Numbered from the stretch's first letter, positions 33,198 to 43,812 are shown. The stretch: DNA of 64,000 nt from Theocolax elegans (GCA_026168455.1 CM047427.1:58047249-58111248), one strand, 5' to 3'. Notes: generated by a model not told the origin, from the sequence alone. Made by a program: numbers and translations.

Positions 33198-34236
33198 TTA
33201 CGTCCGCTTCGGTCGTGAGCCTGGAGGACGCCCTCGTCCTCGTCTCGGAGGAACTGGTTCAGAATCTGCATTGGCAGACCGCTCTATGGGTGATCGGCGC
33301 TTTACGGTCGCGGTTGCTTTCCGAGGACGACCACGCTGTCGTCTGGTAACGCGGGACCTATCTAAAGACGTACGCGACGTCTTGCGCGGATTACACCGAG
33401 TTCCCTCGCCAGGGGACTCGCTCGCATTATTCTCCCTCGCAGGGGAGTATTCGCTCGCTACAGGTGGGTCGCACTTCACCTGTTGATCCCTCGGCGGTTG
33501 AGGTTGCTCACGTTGATCTTCATCGTTTGGTTCAGCATCATCTTCGGGGACGTATCTCTTCAGATGCTCTATGAGATACCTCTTGGCCCCCTTGATCATC
33601 TTGTATAACGTAGGTATTCATGCCTTTCCTACTGATGATCAGATATGGCCCTGTATATTTCGGAGCAAGCTTAGCCGAGATACCTTGTGCGCTGGACGAG
33701 AGGATCCGGTTGCGTTTCCACACCAGATCTCCTACCTCGAATTCCGCTGGCCTTCGTCGTGAGTTGAAGATTTCGGCTTGCCGGGCCTTACTGGCAGCCG
33801 ACTGACGACTTGCGTTCTCGTGCAGTCTTGGCAACTGTTTGATTTTGTCGTTCCAATCCTGCAGGCGACGGAACTCAAACTGTTGCTGGGCAAGCCGGTC
33901 TTGCTCTCGACGAGCTGTACTAGGCGCCTCGGGTTGGCGACCATAGTTCAGCATAGCCGGGCTCCATCCAGTAGAACTTTGCACCGCTGTGTTTAGTGCA
34001 AAGACTAACTCTGGCAGCTTGTCGTCCCAGTCGCTATGCTTATCCTGGATATACGACGCCACCATTGTCTTAAGGGTCCGATTGGCCCTCTCGACAGGAT
34101 TGGCCTGTGCGTGGTAAGGGGGTGTCGTCGAATGATACACTCCCTTAGATTCAAGGTATTCGTCTACGAGTTTATTTTTAAACTCGGTCCCGTTGTCCGA
34201 ATGAAATACTTCCGGGGTGCCGAACCGGTTAATCAC
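33198..34236 (-). pseudogene. Gypsy integrase C-terminal half (unit 2), frameshifted
   Basis: Continuation of pol from the frame above. Catalytic D and E are present (FHSDNGTEF, PVERANRT). Compared with unit 1 there is one extra base near 34255 and a 2-bp loss near 33571, each shifting the frame. After the second shift the frame 33599-33198 ends with two AT-hook-like motifs, RQRGRPRK and RRGRGRPPG, in a Lys/Arg-rich tail that unit 1 lacks because of its ~71-bp gap. Confidence 0.8.
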
Positions 34237-35506
34237 TCGTTCGTGAAGCTCGCAGGACTATCGTCTTCGCGTTAGCTTTTCTTATCGGGATTGCTTCAAT
34301 CCAGCGCGTGAATAAATCCTGGAATACTAGGATGTATTCGTATCCTCGGCTAGAGCGTGGAAGCGGGCCAGTGATATCTCCTGCTACCACCTGCCATGGT
34401 CTGTCCGATTGACGGTGACCCATTAACCCTGAGGGAGCACGTTGCTCGACCTTACATTGCTGGCACACTTGACATCGCCTGACGTAATCCGCAACTTCTG
34501 CGTAAAACCGTGGCCAATAATAGTTTTGGGCCACGCGGGCGAATGTCTTTTCCCTTCCGAGATGGCCAGCTGAGGGGTCATCGTGACACTCTCTCAGAAT
34601 AGAGTGTCGATTCTCTACGGGTACGACCAGCTTCCATGCTTGCTCATCATCCATCACTTCCTCTAACTCCTTGTCGGGGCGATAGATGTATAGATTTCCT
34701 CCAACTATTTTCCAGTCGGGGAAATCACGGGGTCTGTCGGAAACGTTCTTGATCCAGTCTAGGTACCAAGGATCTTCAGTAGTTTGAGCCCACGACATTG
34801 CTGCTACGGTAGGCTCGTCGTCTTCATACATGCGAGATAGGGCATCGGGAACGTGATGCAGAACTCCTTTTCTGTGCTCGACGACAAAGTCATGAGCTTG
34901 AAGCTCTAAAGCCCATCTCGCTAGTCGGCTGGTTGGATTTCTCATATTACACAACCAGCGAAGACTACTGTGATCCGTTATCACTTTGAAGTGGTACCCT
35001 TCGATGTAAGGTCTGAACTTATTAATAGCCCAGACCACGGCCAAGCATTCCCTCTCCGTAACGCTATAATTCTTCTCGGGTGCTGTGAGAATGCGACTAG
35101 CAAACTCAATGACTCTTTCCTCTCCGTCTATCTCTTGGACGAGCACGGCTCCTATGCCGGTACCGCTCGCGTCCGTGTGCAGGCTAAACAGTCCATCTGC
35201 ACTGGGACGTTGAAGAACTGGAGCAGTCATGATCAGGGCCTTCAGTTGCTGAAAGGCTTGTTCCTGTTCATCTAACCACTCGTACCCTTGGTTCTTCTTT
35301 GTTAGACGGGTAAGTGGCTCGGCAATCGTGGCGTAATCCGGCATAAAACGCCGATACCACGACGCCATGCCGAGGAATCGTCGAAGCTGTTTGAGGTTCT
35401 TGGGAGCCGGATAAACCCTTATAGGCTCTGTCTTGGCTGGGTCGGGACGAATTCCATCCCTGTTGACCAGCACGCCAAGATATCTCACCTCATCTTGACA
35501 AGACAC
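34229..35506 (-). pseudogene. Gypsy pol: end of RT, RNase H, start of integrase
   Basis: From YLGVLVNRDGIRPDP (RT thumb) through LRRFLGMASWYRRFM, RNase H with LHTDASGTGIGAVLVQ, TERECLAVVWA and VITDHSSLRWL, to the integrase zinc domain and first catalytic Asp (AGDITGPL). It ends at the extra base near 34255. Its left neighbour frame overlaps at 35490-35506, where a one-base change in GACAAGTGTGTCTTGTC separates it from the RT palm. Confidence 0.85.
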
Positions 35507-36818
35507 ACTTGTCCTTATTCACTGTCAAGTTAGCTTCGGTCAGTCTTTTCAGCACCATCTCGAGATACTTCTTGTGCCCTTCAAATGTCTCGGTGACTAT
35601 AATAATATCATCGAGGTAAGAAAAGGCATTGGGCTCGAGATCAGGACCAACCACTTGGTCAATCATGCGTTGGAAGGTCGCGCCGGCGTATGCCAATCCG
35701 TACGGCATCCGCTTAAACTGATACAGTCCCATCCCCGGGTCTGTGAAAGCCGTATAAGGACGCGATTCCTTCTGGAGAGGTATTTGATGATACGCTGAGT
35801 TCATGTCCAGAGTACTAATGTACCGACATCTCTTCAACTTGCGTAAGATATCCTGCATGAACGGGAGGGGATAAGCGTCTGGTTTCGTTAGCGCATTGAC
35901 TTTCCTAAAGTCAATGCAAAACCGACGTGATCCGTTCTCCTTGCGTACCATCACCACGGGGCTTGACCAACCGCTGTCCGAGGGCTCTATGATCTCTAAA
36001 TCTAGCATCTCTCGGACCTGGCGGTGCATCTCCTCCTGGATCTTCTCCGACACCGGGTAATACTTCTGCTTTATCGGGCGAGCTGATCCCACGTCAATCG
36101 AGTGCTCGATGAGTTGGGTTCGCCCGATTTTGGGAGAAGTATTAGACAGCACTTTGCTTACAAGCTCTCGCAGCTCTTCCCTTTCTGCCTCGGTTGCGTC
36201 CGCTATCCCAGCGGACGAGAGGGTGGCCATACCCCCTATTCCAGCAACTTCGAGGTGGATCTGCTGCTTGCTGTCTTTGAGGAACAGGCGGTCGCTATCC
36301 GGATCCAATATGGCTCTGAATGCTCGTACGAAATTTACTCCTACGTAGCATTCGGCGTCAAGATTTGGTATGATCGCTACCCTTATTTCACGTGTCTCCT
36401 TCCCGACAGTGAAAGGTAAGATCACGTGACCGTTTAGCGGTTGGTAACTACCATCCGCCATCTTGACGCGTCCGGCGTTCACCACAATGAGCTCCTTGCC
36501 CAATGCCGCGGCGATTTGCAGACCGCTGGGTCCCATCACGGTCGTGGAAGCTCCGGGATCGTATAAGGCTCTTATACGGAAGCCCCCAATTTCCACGAGA
36601 AGCCACCAACGACTCTCATCCTCTGGTTTATAGGATGAGGTTGGTCTGCTTGCTTCTTGGGACCGTTCCTTCTTTTGAGGCCCATTTCCGCTCCTCTCTG
36701 GACCATACTCTCGGTTGGAGCGGGTCTGTCCCGAACTCACCTGGGACAGCGGGGACTCAAGCTCTTGGGTCGCGGTTTTCGTCCCTGTTAACCGCTCCCT
36801 TTGGCGTTTCCCGAGCAC
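35490..36818 (-). CDS. Gypsy pol: aspartic protease and reverse transcriptase
   Basis: Protease active site RALYDPGASTTVMG (Asp-Pro-Gly-Ala-Ser), then RT with KIQEEMHRQVREMLD, GSRRFCIDFRKVNA, RCRYISTLDMNSAYHQ and the catalytic box AFSYLDDIIIV. There is no ATG at its start; the frame overlaps the end of gag by 31 nt in the -1 frame, so a ribosomal frameshift from gag is the likely way in. It stops at 35490 through a single-base change just after the palm domain. Confidence 0.85.
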   Translation of the reverse strand: MLGKRQRERLTGTKTATQELESPLSQVSSGQTRSNREYGPERSGNGPQKKERSQEASRPTSSYKPEDESRWWLLVEIGGFRIRALYDPGASTTVMGPSGLQIAAALGKELIVVNAGRVKMADGSYQPLNGHVILPFTVGKETREIRVAIIPNLDAECYVGVNFVRAFRAILDPDSDRLFLKDSKQQIHLEVAGIGGMATLSSAGIADATEAEREELRELVSKVLSNTSPKIGRTQLIEHSIDVGSARPIKQKYYPVSEKIQEEMHRQVREMLDLEIIEPSDSGWSSPVVMVRKENGSRRFCIDFRKVNALTKPDAYPLPFMQDILRKLKRCRYISTLDMNSAYHQIPLQKESRPYTAFTDPGMGLYQFKRMPYGLAYAGATFQRMIDQVVGPDLEPNAFSYLDDIIIVTETFEGHKKYLEMVLKRLTEANLTVNKDKCVLSR

Positions 36819-38653
36819 ACCGGACAGTACCTGAGGGAATATCCAATTTTCCCACAGCCCTTGCAGGTAAGAGGCTTAGTCGGATCGAAAGTCGAGCCCA
36901 TTCGGTTTTTCGGCTGTTCCTTTCCTTTTTCCCTCGTTGGACTAGCGCTCTTCTTCTCCTGCCGGTGTCCGAAGCTCTTGCTCGGGCCATTAGGTTTGCC
37001 AGACCTCCTACTCTTCGGAGATCGGTTGGCCGGCGAGCCTTTCTTAGGAGAGCCAGACCTTGGGCTTCTCCTACGTGACTGTCGGGTCGTCGACGCCAAT
37101 TGGGAGACGATGGGCCGCAGCGCATCCTCCAGCATCTTTGCGATGCGGTCGACGACGTCTGGCTCGCTTGGTTTGGCCGGGCTTACCTCAGCGGCCGCTA
37201 CCTTAGCCTTCGGCGAACCTTTTTTCCGCTTCGGCTTATACGCCATTTCGGGAAGCAGAGACCCTTCCTCCGTAGGTGGTGGACGATATACTTTTTCACC
37301 TTCTATCGTCTGCTCCGCTTCCGTGGCGAGGTCCAGCATTTGCTCAATTGAGCTCACTTCCGCTCTCTTGAACAGCCGTTGAAGTTGTGGCAGCATGTTC
37401 CGATACAAATGATCGAGCTGCTGCGCTTCAGTCGGCGTAGGGACTATCTTTCGCATTATTGCGATAGAGCACGTCATATAGTCCCTAACCGGTTCATCGG
37501 GTCCTTGAGTCCGTGCGTTGGACTCGGCGATGATCCTCTGCTGGAAACGTTGGCTCATTCCGTACCAACGTTTAGCCGAAGTCACGAAATCTTGCCAGGA
37601 GTGCCACTTGTGTTTCTCGTTCTGGTACCACGTGGCGGCAGTGTCTGTCAGAAGTTCCGAGAGTGACGGCAATAACTCGTCCTCTGACAGGTTGGCCAGG
37701 ATCCTGCAATCCTCGATCCTGGTTAGGAAGGCGTCGATGCTCTGGCTCTTGTCGCCAGAGAACTTGACCTGCCACTTCCTCACAATGCCGCCGACGTCTC
37801 GAGGTGTCCCATTCAACCTCGATGACGTCGAGAAGCTTGGTGTTGAGAATGTCCGATCCTTGTTTGGCGAGCTGCGCGCTTGAGGAATCCTCTGGGATTC
37901 GCGCGCATTCCCCCCCTTCCAAGCTCCATCAGGCTTAGACTGAGGGGCGCTTGCGCGTTGTTGCTCGCCATTTACTTGCGCCTCACCTATCCCGCTCACA
38001 TCAGGACCATAACACGTATATGTGTCCTGAAATTGCACATGGTGAGATTGGTTGGCACCGTCCAATCTCGTGCTGTGAGCGGTTTGAGTGCGCTCGGACA
38101 TCAACTTATCTACCTTTACAGTGAGGTCATTCACTTTTTTGATAAGCTGCACCAAGGTCTGGGAGAACGATCGAGGGATTTTAAAAATGTTTCCCTCTTC
38201 TGAGACCAATGACAGCCATTCTTCCTCTCGTTCGGGTTGAGGCTCTGTGTTGGTCGCGGCTGACGTCGTTTCATCTAGCTCGACGTCATCGAAATCCTGC
38301 ACCGTCCTGTGCAGGTTATCTTTAACCGCAGCGTTTTCCCGCAGTACCAGATACACTTCCTGATCTGGGCTAGGTTCATCAGACTCCTCGTCTTGATGTT
38401 CACCTAGCATCTGCAGCCACCTATTTCTCCGTTGGAGACGGCTGCGAACTGCTGTGGCTTCGTCTTCCTCCTGGTTAAACTCCTGGGCCGAATAATTTCC
38501 TAATAGCCACTGGTGGAGTCGCTCGGCTTTCCTATGAACCGAGCCTGCCGATTTTAGGTTCAAGGCGTCCAGGTGTAGTTCGATTTGCTCCCTGGTGAGC
38601 GTCTCGATCCATGCATCGATTTGACTATCGACGTCTTTCTGCTGAGCGGCCAT
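36788..38653 (-). CDS. Gypsy gag polyprotein
   Basis: An intact 621-codon frame from an ATG at 38653. It begins with a SAP-like segment (LTREQIELHLDALNLKSAG), has an acidic middle, then the retrotransposon gag core (ITWYQ-type AATWYQNEKHKWHSWQDF and DEPVRDYMTCSIAIMRKIV), a basic Ser/Pro/Arg/Lys-rich region, and a C-terminal knuckle CKGCGKIGYSLRYC. The knuckle spacing is CX2CX4-X-X4C but Tyr stands where the family has His. The frame is long and unbroken, in keeping with a recent insertion. Confidence 0.85.
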   Translation of the reverse strand: MAAQQKDVDSQIDAWIETLTREQIELHLDALNLKSAGSVHRKAERLHQWLLGNYSAQEFNQEEDEATAVRSRLQRRNRWLQMLGEHQDEESDEPSPDQEVYLVLRENAAVKDNLHRTVQDFDDVELDETTSAATNTEPQPEREEEWLSLVSEEGNIFKIPRSFSQTLVQLIKKVNDLTVKVDKLMSERTQTAHSTRLDGANQSHHVQFQDTYTCYGPDVSGIGEAQVNGEQQRASAPQSKPDGAWKGGNARESQRIPQARSSPNKDRTFSTPSFSTSSRLNGTPRDVGGIVRKWQVKFSGDKSQSIDAFLTRIEDCRILANLSEDELLPSLSELLTDTAATWYQNEKHKWHSWQDFVTSAKRWYGMSQRFQQRIIAESNARTQGPDEPVRDYMTCSIAIMRKIVPTPTEAQQLDHLYRNMLPQLQRLFKRAEVSSIEQMLDLATEAEQTIEGEKVYRPPPTEEGSLLPEMAYKPKRKKGSPKAKVAAAEVSPAKPSEPDVVDRIAKMLEDALRPIVSQLASTTRQSRRRSPRSGSPKKGSPANRSPKSRRSGKPNGPSKSFGHRQEKKSASPTREKGKEQPKNRMGSTFDPTKPLTCKGCGKIGYSLRYCPVCSGNAKGSG

Positions 38654-39655
38654 CTTCAGTTGTAGCGTCGTTTATACGTTTAACAGTAAGTAGCCACGCT
38701 GGCTTGACGCACTATGTGTGTGCAAGGTTATATGCTGTCGAATATTTAACTTTGGCGTTACTTGCCAAATGACCAATCCGCGTAACTGGGTTTTGCTTCT
38801 ACCTAAGCTAACCGCTAAAGCACAAAACCGGATGCCAAAAGTAAGTCCTGTCTTACTTTGATCAGGAAGCACTACCGAGTTTAAACTATTTTTAACAAAT
38901 TTGCTAATAAATTTACGATAAACTACTGCCTGGCTCTTACCTTGCGCTACTTAACGGTACTATATAAATATTAATAAATAAATCAATAAATAAATAAATT
39001 AAATAATTAAAGTTACCGCGCGCTTGACCTCTTACAAAAATATAACCTACAATACAATTTGTAAAGGTCTGAGCCAGGTTATAAGCTTCCTGTTTTGTGC
39101 CAGCAAAAACCAGTTAAACCTTGCATACACTTACAAACAATTTCTTTAGACCGATTAATTGCCACCAGGTTATGTCGCGCTGTGTCGCGTTCTTTCGTTC
39201 CTCTAGGTGGCGCTAGTTACTTGGTTTGGTCCAAACTACCCAGTTTCCAAGTAACGTTGGTCGGTCTATCGATTCCGTTCGAAAACCCACCAAATTTCCT
39301 ATTTGTGCGACCTTTTTCTAGTAGCGCCACCTATGTTCGACCAGGAACCAATTTCCTGTGTCTACTACTCAGTAGTCGAGACGAGAAAAATAAAAAAAAA
39401 ATTTTATTTGTTATAAAAAAAAATTTTTATTTGTTTATAACAATTCTATTTGTTACTAACAAATCCCGCCTCGAGGGGGAACGAAAGAGTACCGAAATAT
39501 ACTTCACAATTTCGAAACGCGACTGCTGACCTCGTTATTGTTCACGAGTTATCCAATTGTTAATTAACAATATTATTAACAATTGAACAACTATATCGTG
39601 CTTGTTGATTTTTCCGATATCCTGTATCCAAAATCCACACGTATTGGGCGCCAGT
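38654..39655 (-). other. Gypsy leader region
   Basis: About 1 kb between the 5' LTR and gag with no convincing gene. The 144-codon frame on the opposite strand (39095-39529) ends in a poly-Lys/Asn low-complexity run and is not supported. Confidence 0.7.
39641..39653 (-). promoter_or_regulatory. Gypsy primer-binding site
   Basis: Two bases inside LTR C, the element strand reads TGGCGCCCAATAC. TGGCGCCC is the start of tRNA-Lys-type primer-binding sites in retroelements. This orients the element on the minus strand and marks LTR C as the 5' LTR. Confidence 0.8.
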
Positions 39656-40777
39656 TGTAACGGGGTGGGTACTGGGGATATGTAAGGCCCACGGTTAGGC
39701 CCAATCTGTCCCAACTTACCAACCTTAAGTGTGCAGTCCCACGATGCGGCCGGGAATCCCTTTGATTCCCGTGCAATGCCGTTAACAACGTCAAACACTC
39801 CGTTTGACTTATATACCGTGTGTTGGGCCCTATGCCCAAAATTGCCAACTAGGATAAACACCGGAGAGGGCGGTATTCGTACGATAGGACGTTAACCGGT
39901 AAAATATTATCAACAAGTGATATTATTGTTAATCGGTGAGAAAGATTGTCTCGCCGAGTGAATTTATTAAATTAACAAATAAATATTAATAAATAAACAA
40001 TAAATGAACTTTAACAATTTACGGGGAGTCGTACCGATGACTACCCCCGAGGTCAGCGCGAAAAGAATCGGTTAAAATCTATTTAACAGTCGATTACGAG
40101 CAACCGATCCGGATATGATCGGCTGCTTAACCTGATGGCATACGTCACACCGTGTGACGTATGAATCACTGACGTAGAGAGCTTTTACGTAGAAGCTTAC
40201 TACGTCACGCGCGCCTTCTCTCGTGAAGTGGTTCCCGCGAACCACCGACCTTTCTATCCGTGCGGGTATTGTCACGAGAGGGGGGAAAGGAGGAACGCTT
40301 CCTCACCTGGACCGTACCAGGTAAATCGGGACGCGAAATATTCAGTAGACACGCGGGTCTAAATGTGGTGCACCACTTACCGCGTATCTGAATATCTCGC
40401 TTCGGCGGGAAAAGGCTGTGCTACTGAGAGAGAGCTCGTCCTCGTATACGTCTCTCTCTCTCTCTCCAACGGTCGAGAAGGTGGGATTCGCCGAGCCTCC
40501 TTTTCTCACTGTCTGTGAGAGGTGCTGCTGCACCCGTCGACGTGGAGGTTGGTGGGGAGAAGCTGCTCACACCCACACACAACGCACAACAGTTCTTTTT
40601 CTCTTTCGTCCCGAAAAAAACAATCACCGGTCACCAACACCGTGTTGTTGTCGATCGCGCGCGAACTCTCCACCGATACTCTCTTGCGCACGATTCTCGC
40701 GCGCGTTCCCTGCGCGCGCCGCGCTGTATCTCCTCTTTCGCGTTGCTTACCTGATCGGTAACTCGCTTACCGTTACA
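39656..40777 (-). repeat. Gypsy LTR C (5' LTR)
   Basis: 1122 bp, termini TGTAACGG...CCGTTACA, followed by TAAT. It agrees with LTR A at every difference I checked, so the insertion is recent. Confidence 0.9.
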
Positions 40778-40930
40778 TAATATAAATTTTATAATAATAA
40801 TTAAAAAACATATTTGTACGGTAATTACTAATGAACAAAGGACGTAACATTTTAACCAAAACATCATAATTAAATTGTTGATTCAAAAATTTGGAAAAAT
40901 TTTTCTGTATTGTTTAAACATGGGGACGCC

Positions 40931-41150
40931 AAAGCCACTTTAGAAATTTAAATTTCGCGCCAAAAATGTAATTGATTATTCCGTTTTTATTGTAAAACTA
41001 ATTATTTTCAGTAAAAAAAAAGAGTTGTCCCCCCTGGCTATTATAAATGGGGGGACAACTCTTTTTTTATTAAAAATAATTAGTTTTACAATAAACACGG
41101 AATAATCAATTACATTTTTGGCGTGAAATTTGAATTTCTAAAGTGGCTTT
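40931..41150. repeat. Foldback repeat, ~104-bp arms
   Basis: Arms 40931-41034 and 41049-41150 start AAAGCCACTTTAGAAATT and end with its complement AAATTTCTAAAGTGGCTTT-like sequence; the inner ends are AGTTGTCCCCCC and GGGGGGACAACT around a 14-bp loop. Very few mismatches. Likely a MITE. Confidence 0.85.
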
Positions 41151-42409
41151 GTCGTCGTCTGTCGTTCAAGATTTTTTCAAAAATTCGTTATTTTAAAATA
41201 ATTATTTATAAATTGTAAAAACAATTGTTTATAAAAAAAATATAAAAAATAACCATTTCCTGAGTCCGACATTCCCTTAATTACTGATAACAGATTTTGC
41301 AGTTGAAAGAGTTGATTTAAAAACTGATTCAAAGAAGGATTAATTCAAAAGCCTATCCAGTAACGAGTCAACTCAAAATTCAGGTGAAAAATTAAGAAAT
41401 CGTTTAAGGAGCATGTTTTACGTTCGTTATGTATACATTATGAACACTTTTGAACTGTATATAAACTTAAATTTATTTAAAAAACCATGCCAATCAGTTT
41501 TATAAAAATTCATTTACTGTTCATTATATGAACTAATCGTAACGAACTAACAAAAAATTTCTAATAAATATATTTTATAAATCCATTCAATATGTCAATG
41601 AATCAATTACGAAAATTTAATTTTAAATAATAAAAAATGAAACTTGACATACAATTTACACATCGTAAAATTTAAATGAACAATAGTTCTTAAAAAGCAT
41701 TTTTTACATTCATTTAGAATGCTTTATAAACACTTTTAAAGCTTGTAAGAATTCTATAAATTTTAATTTAATTAAAAAGAACTATAATTAATTTTATACA
41801 AAATAATTTCTTGTTCATTATGAATTAGAAACTTTTCTCAAAAGTTCGAAATTAATACTTCATGAACACTTTTAAAGCGTATATGAATCGTTATATGAAC
41901 ATCTAAAATTTTTTTGCTGCCCTAAGTGATACTTTGAATGAACTATACATGAATCCTTCTAAGCGGACATAGGCCGACTTCTTTAACATTTCTTTATGAT
42001 TACTTTCTGAACAAATCTGAACCGATTTACGAAATCTTCTGAACTCTTTCGAACTCTTTTAGAATGTTTAATAAATTGTCTTTGCCATCTGGGTACCATA
42101 TATATCATGTTTAATTAATTTGTATAATACATTTGGATTCTGACGACAGAATTACTACATTATTATTATTACAATCAAAACTATTTAAATAGAAAAAGAT
42201 TAATTTTAAGATTTTTTAATGTAATTGTTGTATAAGTTATAAAAGCTTCTTTAAAATAAAAAGACTTAAATTTTTCGATTTTTCATTTTTTGATTTTAAA
42301 TTTTGAAACTGAAAAAGTGTGTGACAACTGACGAGCCTTTTTTTAATTTTCAAATATATCATTTGACATATTGTATTATATTAGATGGAGAATATTGAAG
42401 AATATATAT
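41151..42409. other. AT-rich repeat-derived sequence
   Basis: Phrases such as ATGAACACTTTTAAAGCGTA and AAGCGGACATAGGCCGAC recur with variation between 41400 and 41980, suggesting a decayed repeat related to the one at 27.3 kb. No gene is seen. Confidence 0.4.
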
Positions 42410-42425
42410 TGTTACGTACGTAACA
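42410..42425. other. Perfect 16-bp palindrome
   Basis: TGTTACGTACGTAACA. The outer halves look like the TGTTACG terminus of the solo LTR at 26360, but no LTR body follows on either side. Confidence 0.6.
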
Positions 42426-42513
42426 TCGACGCGCGGATCGGCACGTGTGTGAGAACGGTGTAGGATGACTAGACGCGAAATATCAAGACGAATGCAACTA
42501 CAACAAGAAATCA

Positions 42514-42622
42514 CGGACGGTGGCCTAGTGGTTAGGTCCTAGTGGTGGTTGGACTGGAAACTCGCGGATCCTCGGTTCGAGTCCCGGCGTCCGAACAATT
42601 TTATATATATATATATATGGGT
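42514..42622 (+). mobile_element. tRNA-derived SINE (tRNA-Ser/Leu-like head) with AT tail
   Basis: A box TGGCCTAGTGG (42521-42531) and B box GGTTCGAGTC (42574-42583). CGGACG (42514-42519) pairs with CGTCCG (42588-42593), so the acceptor stem still closes, but the middle is longer than in a plain tRNA. It is followed by (TA)n at about 42601-42618, the tail, which abuts the large palindrome. I call a SINE rather than a gene because of the tail and the odd anticodon region. Confidence 0.6.
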
Positions 42623-43179
42623 GGTTCTCTGTGACATCGAAGATGAAAAAAATAAATATTGCTATAACTGTGGGAATATGTTTTTGAGGTATCCAGTAGT
42701 TCTCCTGAATTTTTTCAGATTTTTTCTGGGCCATTATTTTAAGTTACAGAGAGTCAAAGTTGACATTTTAGCACTTTTTTGCATTATATGCCCATTTTCA
42801 TGAATTTTTAGCTCCCAGGGGATGCATTTTTCACTAAAAACATAAGTATGACTTTTTTTGTAAAATTTTCCGAACTTTTCATTAAAAATACTTTTAAAGA
42901 TATAAATGTATGCTGTCACACTCTTGTAAGCCATTTAAACCTTAAATAGTGAAAATCAGCAATTCTGCTCCGGATTCTGGTAACCTAATACTGTCTAAAA
43001 GATGTCTTTTTATAGTCAGAAACTGCCTAAAAATTTCCAGAGTGGGTCTAAATCATTAAGATCACTTATGGTCAAAATATCCAGGAAAAGTGCCCGAAAT
43101 ATTAATAGAAATGTATATTTGTTGCCTTATAACGATGAATCTATTAGCATGATCATTGCAAAAAAATTTATGCACTTAC

Positions 43180-43240
43180 CTTGGAATGGTAGAAAAGTAT
43201 CTCCACTTGTTTCAGTATCCATCTAATCCCCTGTAAGCTG
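43180..43240 (-). other. Exon-like segment in repeat, copy 1
   Basis: Acceptor TTTTTAG at 43241-43247, then a short 5' UTR-like piece, ATG (43220-43222) and MDTETSGDTFLPFQ, ending at donor GTAAGT (43179-43174). Same layout as in the copy at 54367. See findings. Confidence 0.5.
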
Positions 43241-43382
43241 CTAAAAATACAAATATTATTATAAAATTATAAAAAATTATTTTTTAAACATTTATAATGC
43301 TGGATTTTTAGTTTTACATCCCTTACAAGAATTATAATACTAATCTGAAGGATTAATATAAAAGTATTAACATTATTGTATA

Positions 43383-43774
43383 ATAATATCGGTCTCTCCG
43401 AACCAAATGCTCTACTTTTAGAATAAAGCAGGCCTATCGTACTCTTTGTCCACTATGGTTGGTGGAATTTCCCAGAGCACGGCCTTTTAAAATAATTAAA
43501 GGCGTTTCGTCCTCGATCTCCAGCTTGGACTCCTCAGTAAGGAACTGGAGATCTTACCTTAGACGCCTGTCGCAAGATGATATGCGACGCCAGCAAGATG
43601 TTCTGCGGCTATATATATAGAAATTAGACGACTATCTCTCCAACGAGTGTAGAGAGATAGTCGTCTCCCTCTGGTGGTGGGAAAAGCCACCAGCCAGAGC
43701 GCGAATTTTTAGACCGTATCGCGAGTTATTTGTTACAAAATTTTAACGTTCGGTAATATGTATATGTATAATAA

Positions 43775-43812
<38 letters not shown>

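Larger units (their letters stand above)
31633..34813. repeat. Tandem duplication, unit 2
   Basis: Second copy, same orientation, about 3.18 kb. It differs from unit 1 by several 1-2 bp indels, a few substitutions and about 71 bp present only here (near 33284-33354). At its right end it continues seamlessly into the rest of Gypsy pol, so it is the copy physically joined to RT. Confidence 0.85.
28701..40777 (-). mobile_element. Young Gypsy-type LTR retrotransposon with duplicated 3' end
   Basis: Minus-strand order: LTR C, PBS, leader, gag, protease-RT-RNase H, integrase, LTR B, then a duplicated flank, a second integrase and LTR A. The 4-bp TAAT flanks LTR A on the left (28697-28700) and LTR C on the right (40778-40781), while the base-for-base context of LTR B is a copy of LTR A's flank. 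So LTR A and LTR C are the original pair. Without the duplication the element would be about 9 kb. No envelope gene is seen. Confidence 0.9.

Noticed and set aside
39095..39529. 144-codon plus-strand frame in the Gypsy leader
   Set aside because: No motif, ends in a homopolymer-driven Lys/Asn/Phe run, opposite to the element's strand. An antisense env-like gene was considered but nothing supports it.
42514..42593. Functional tRNA gene
   Set aside because: The acceptor stem closes, but the middle is irregular and an AT-repeat tail follows, as in a SINE.
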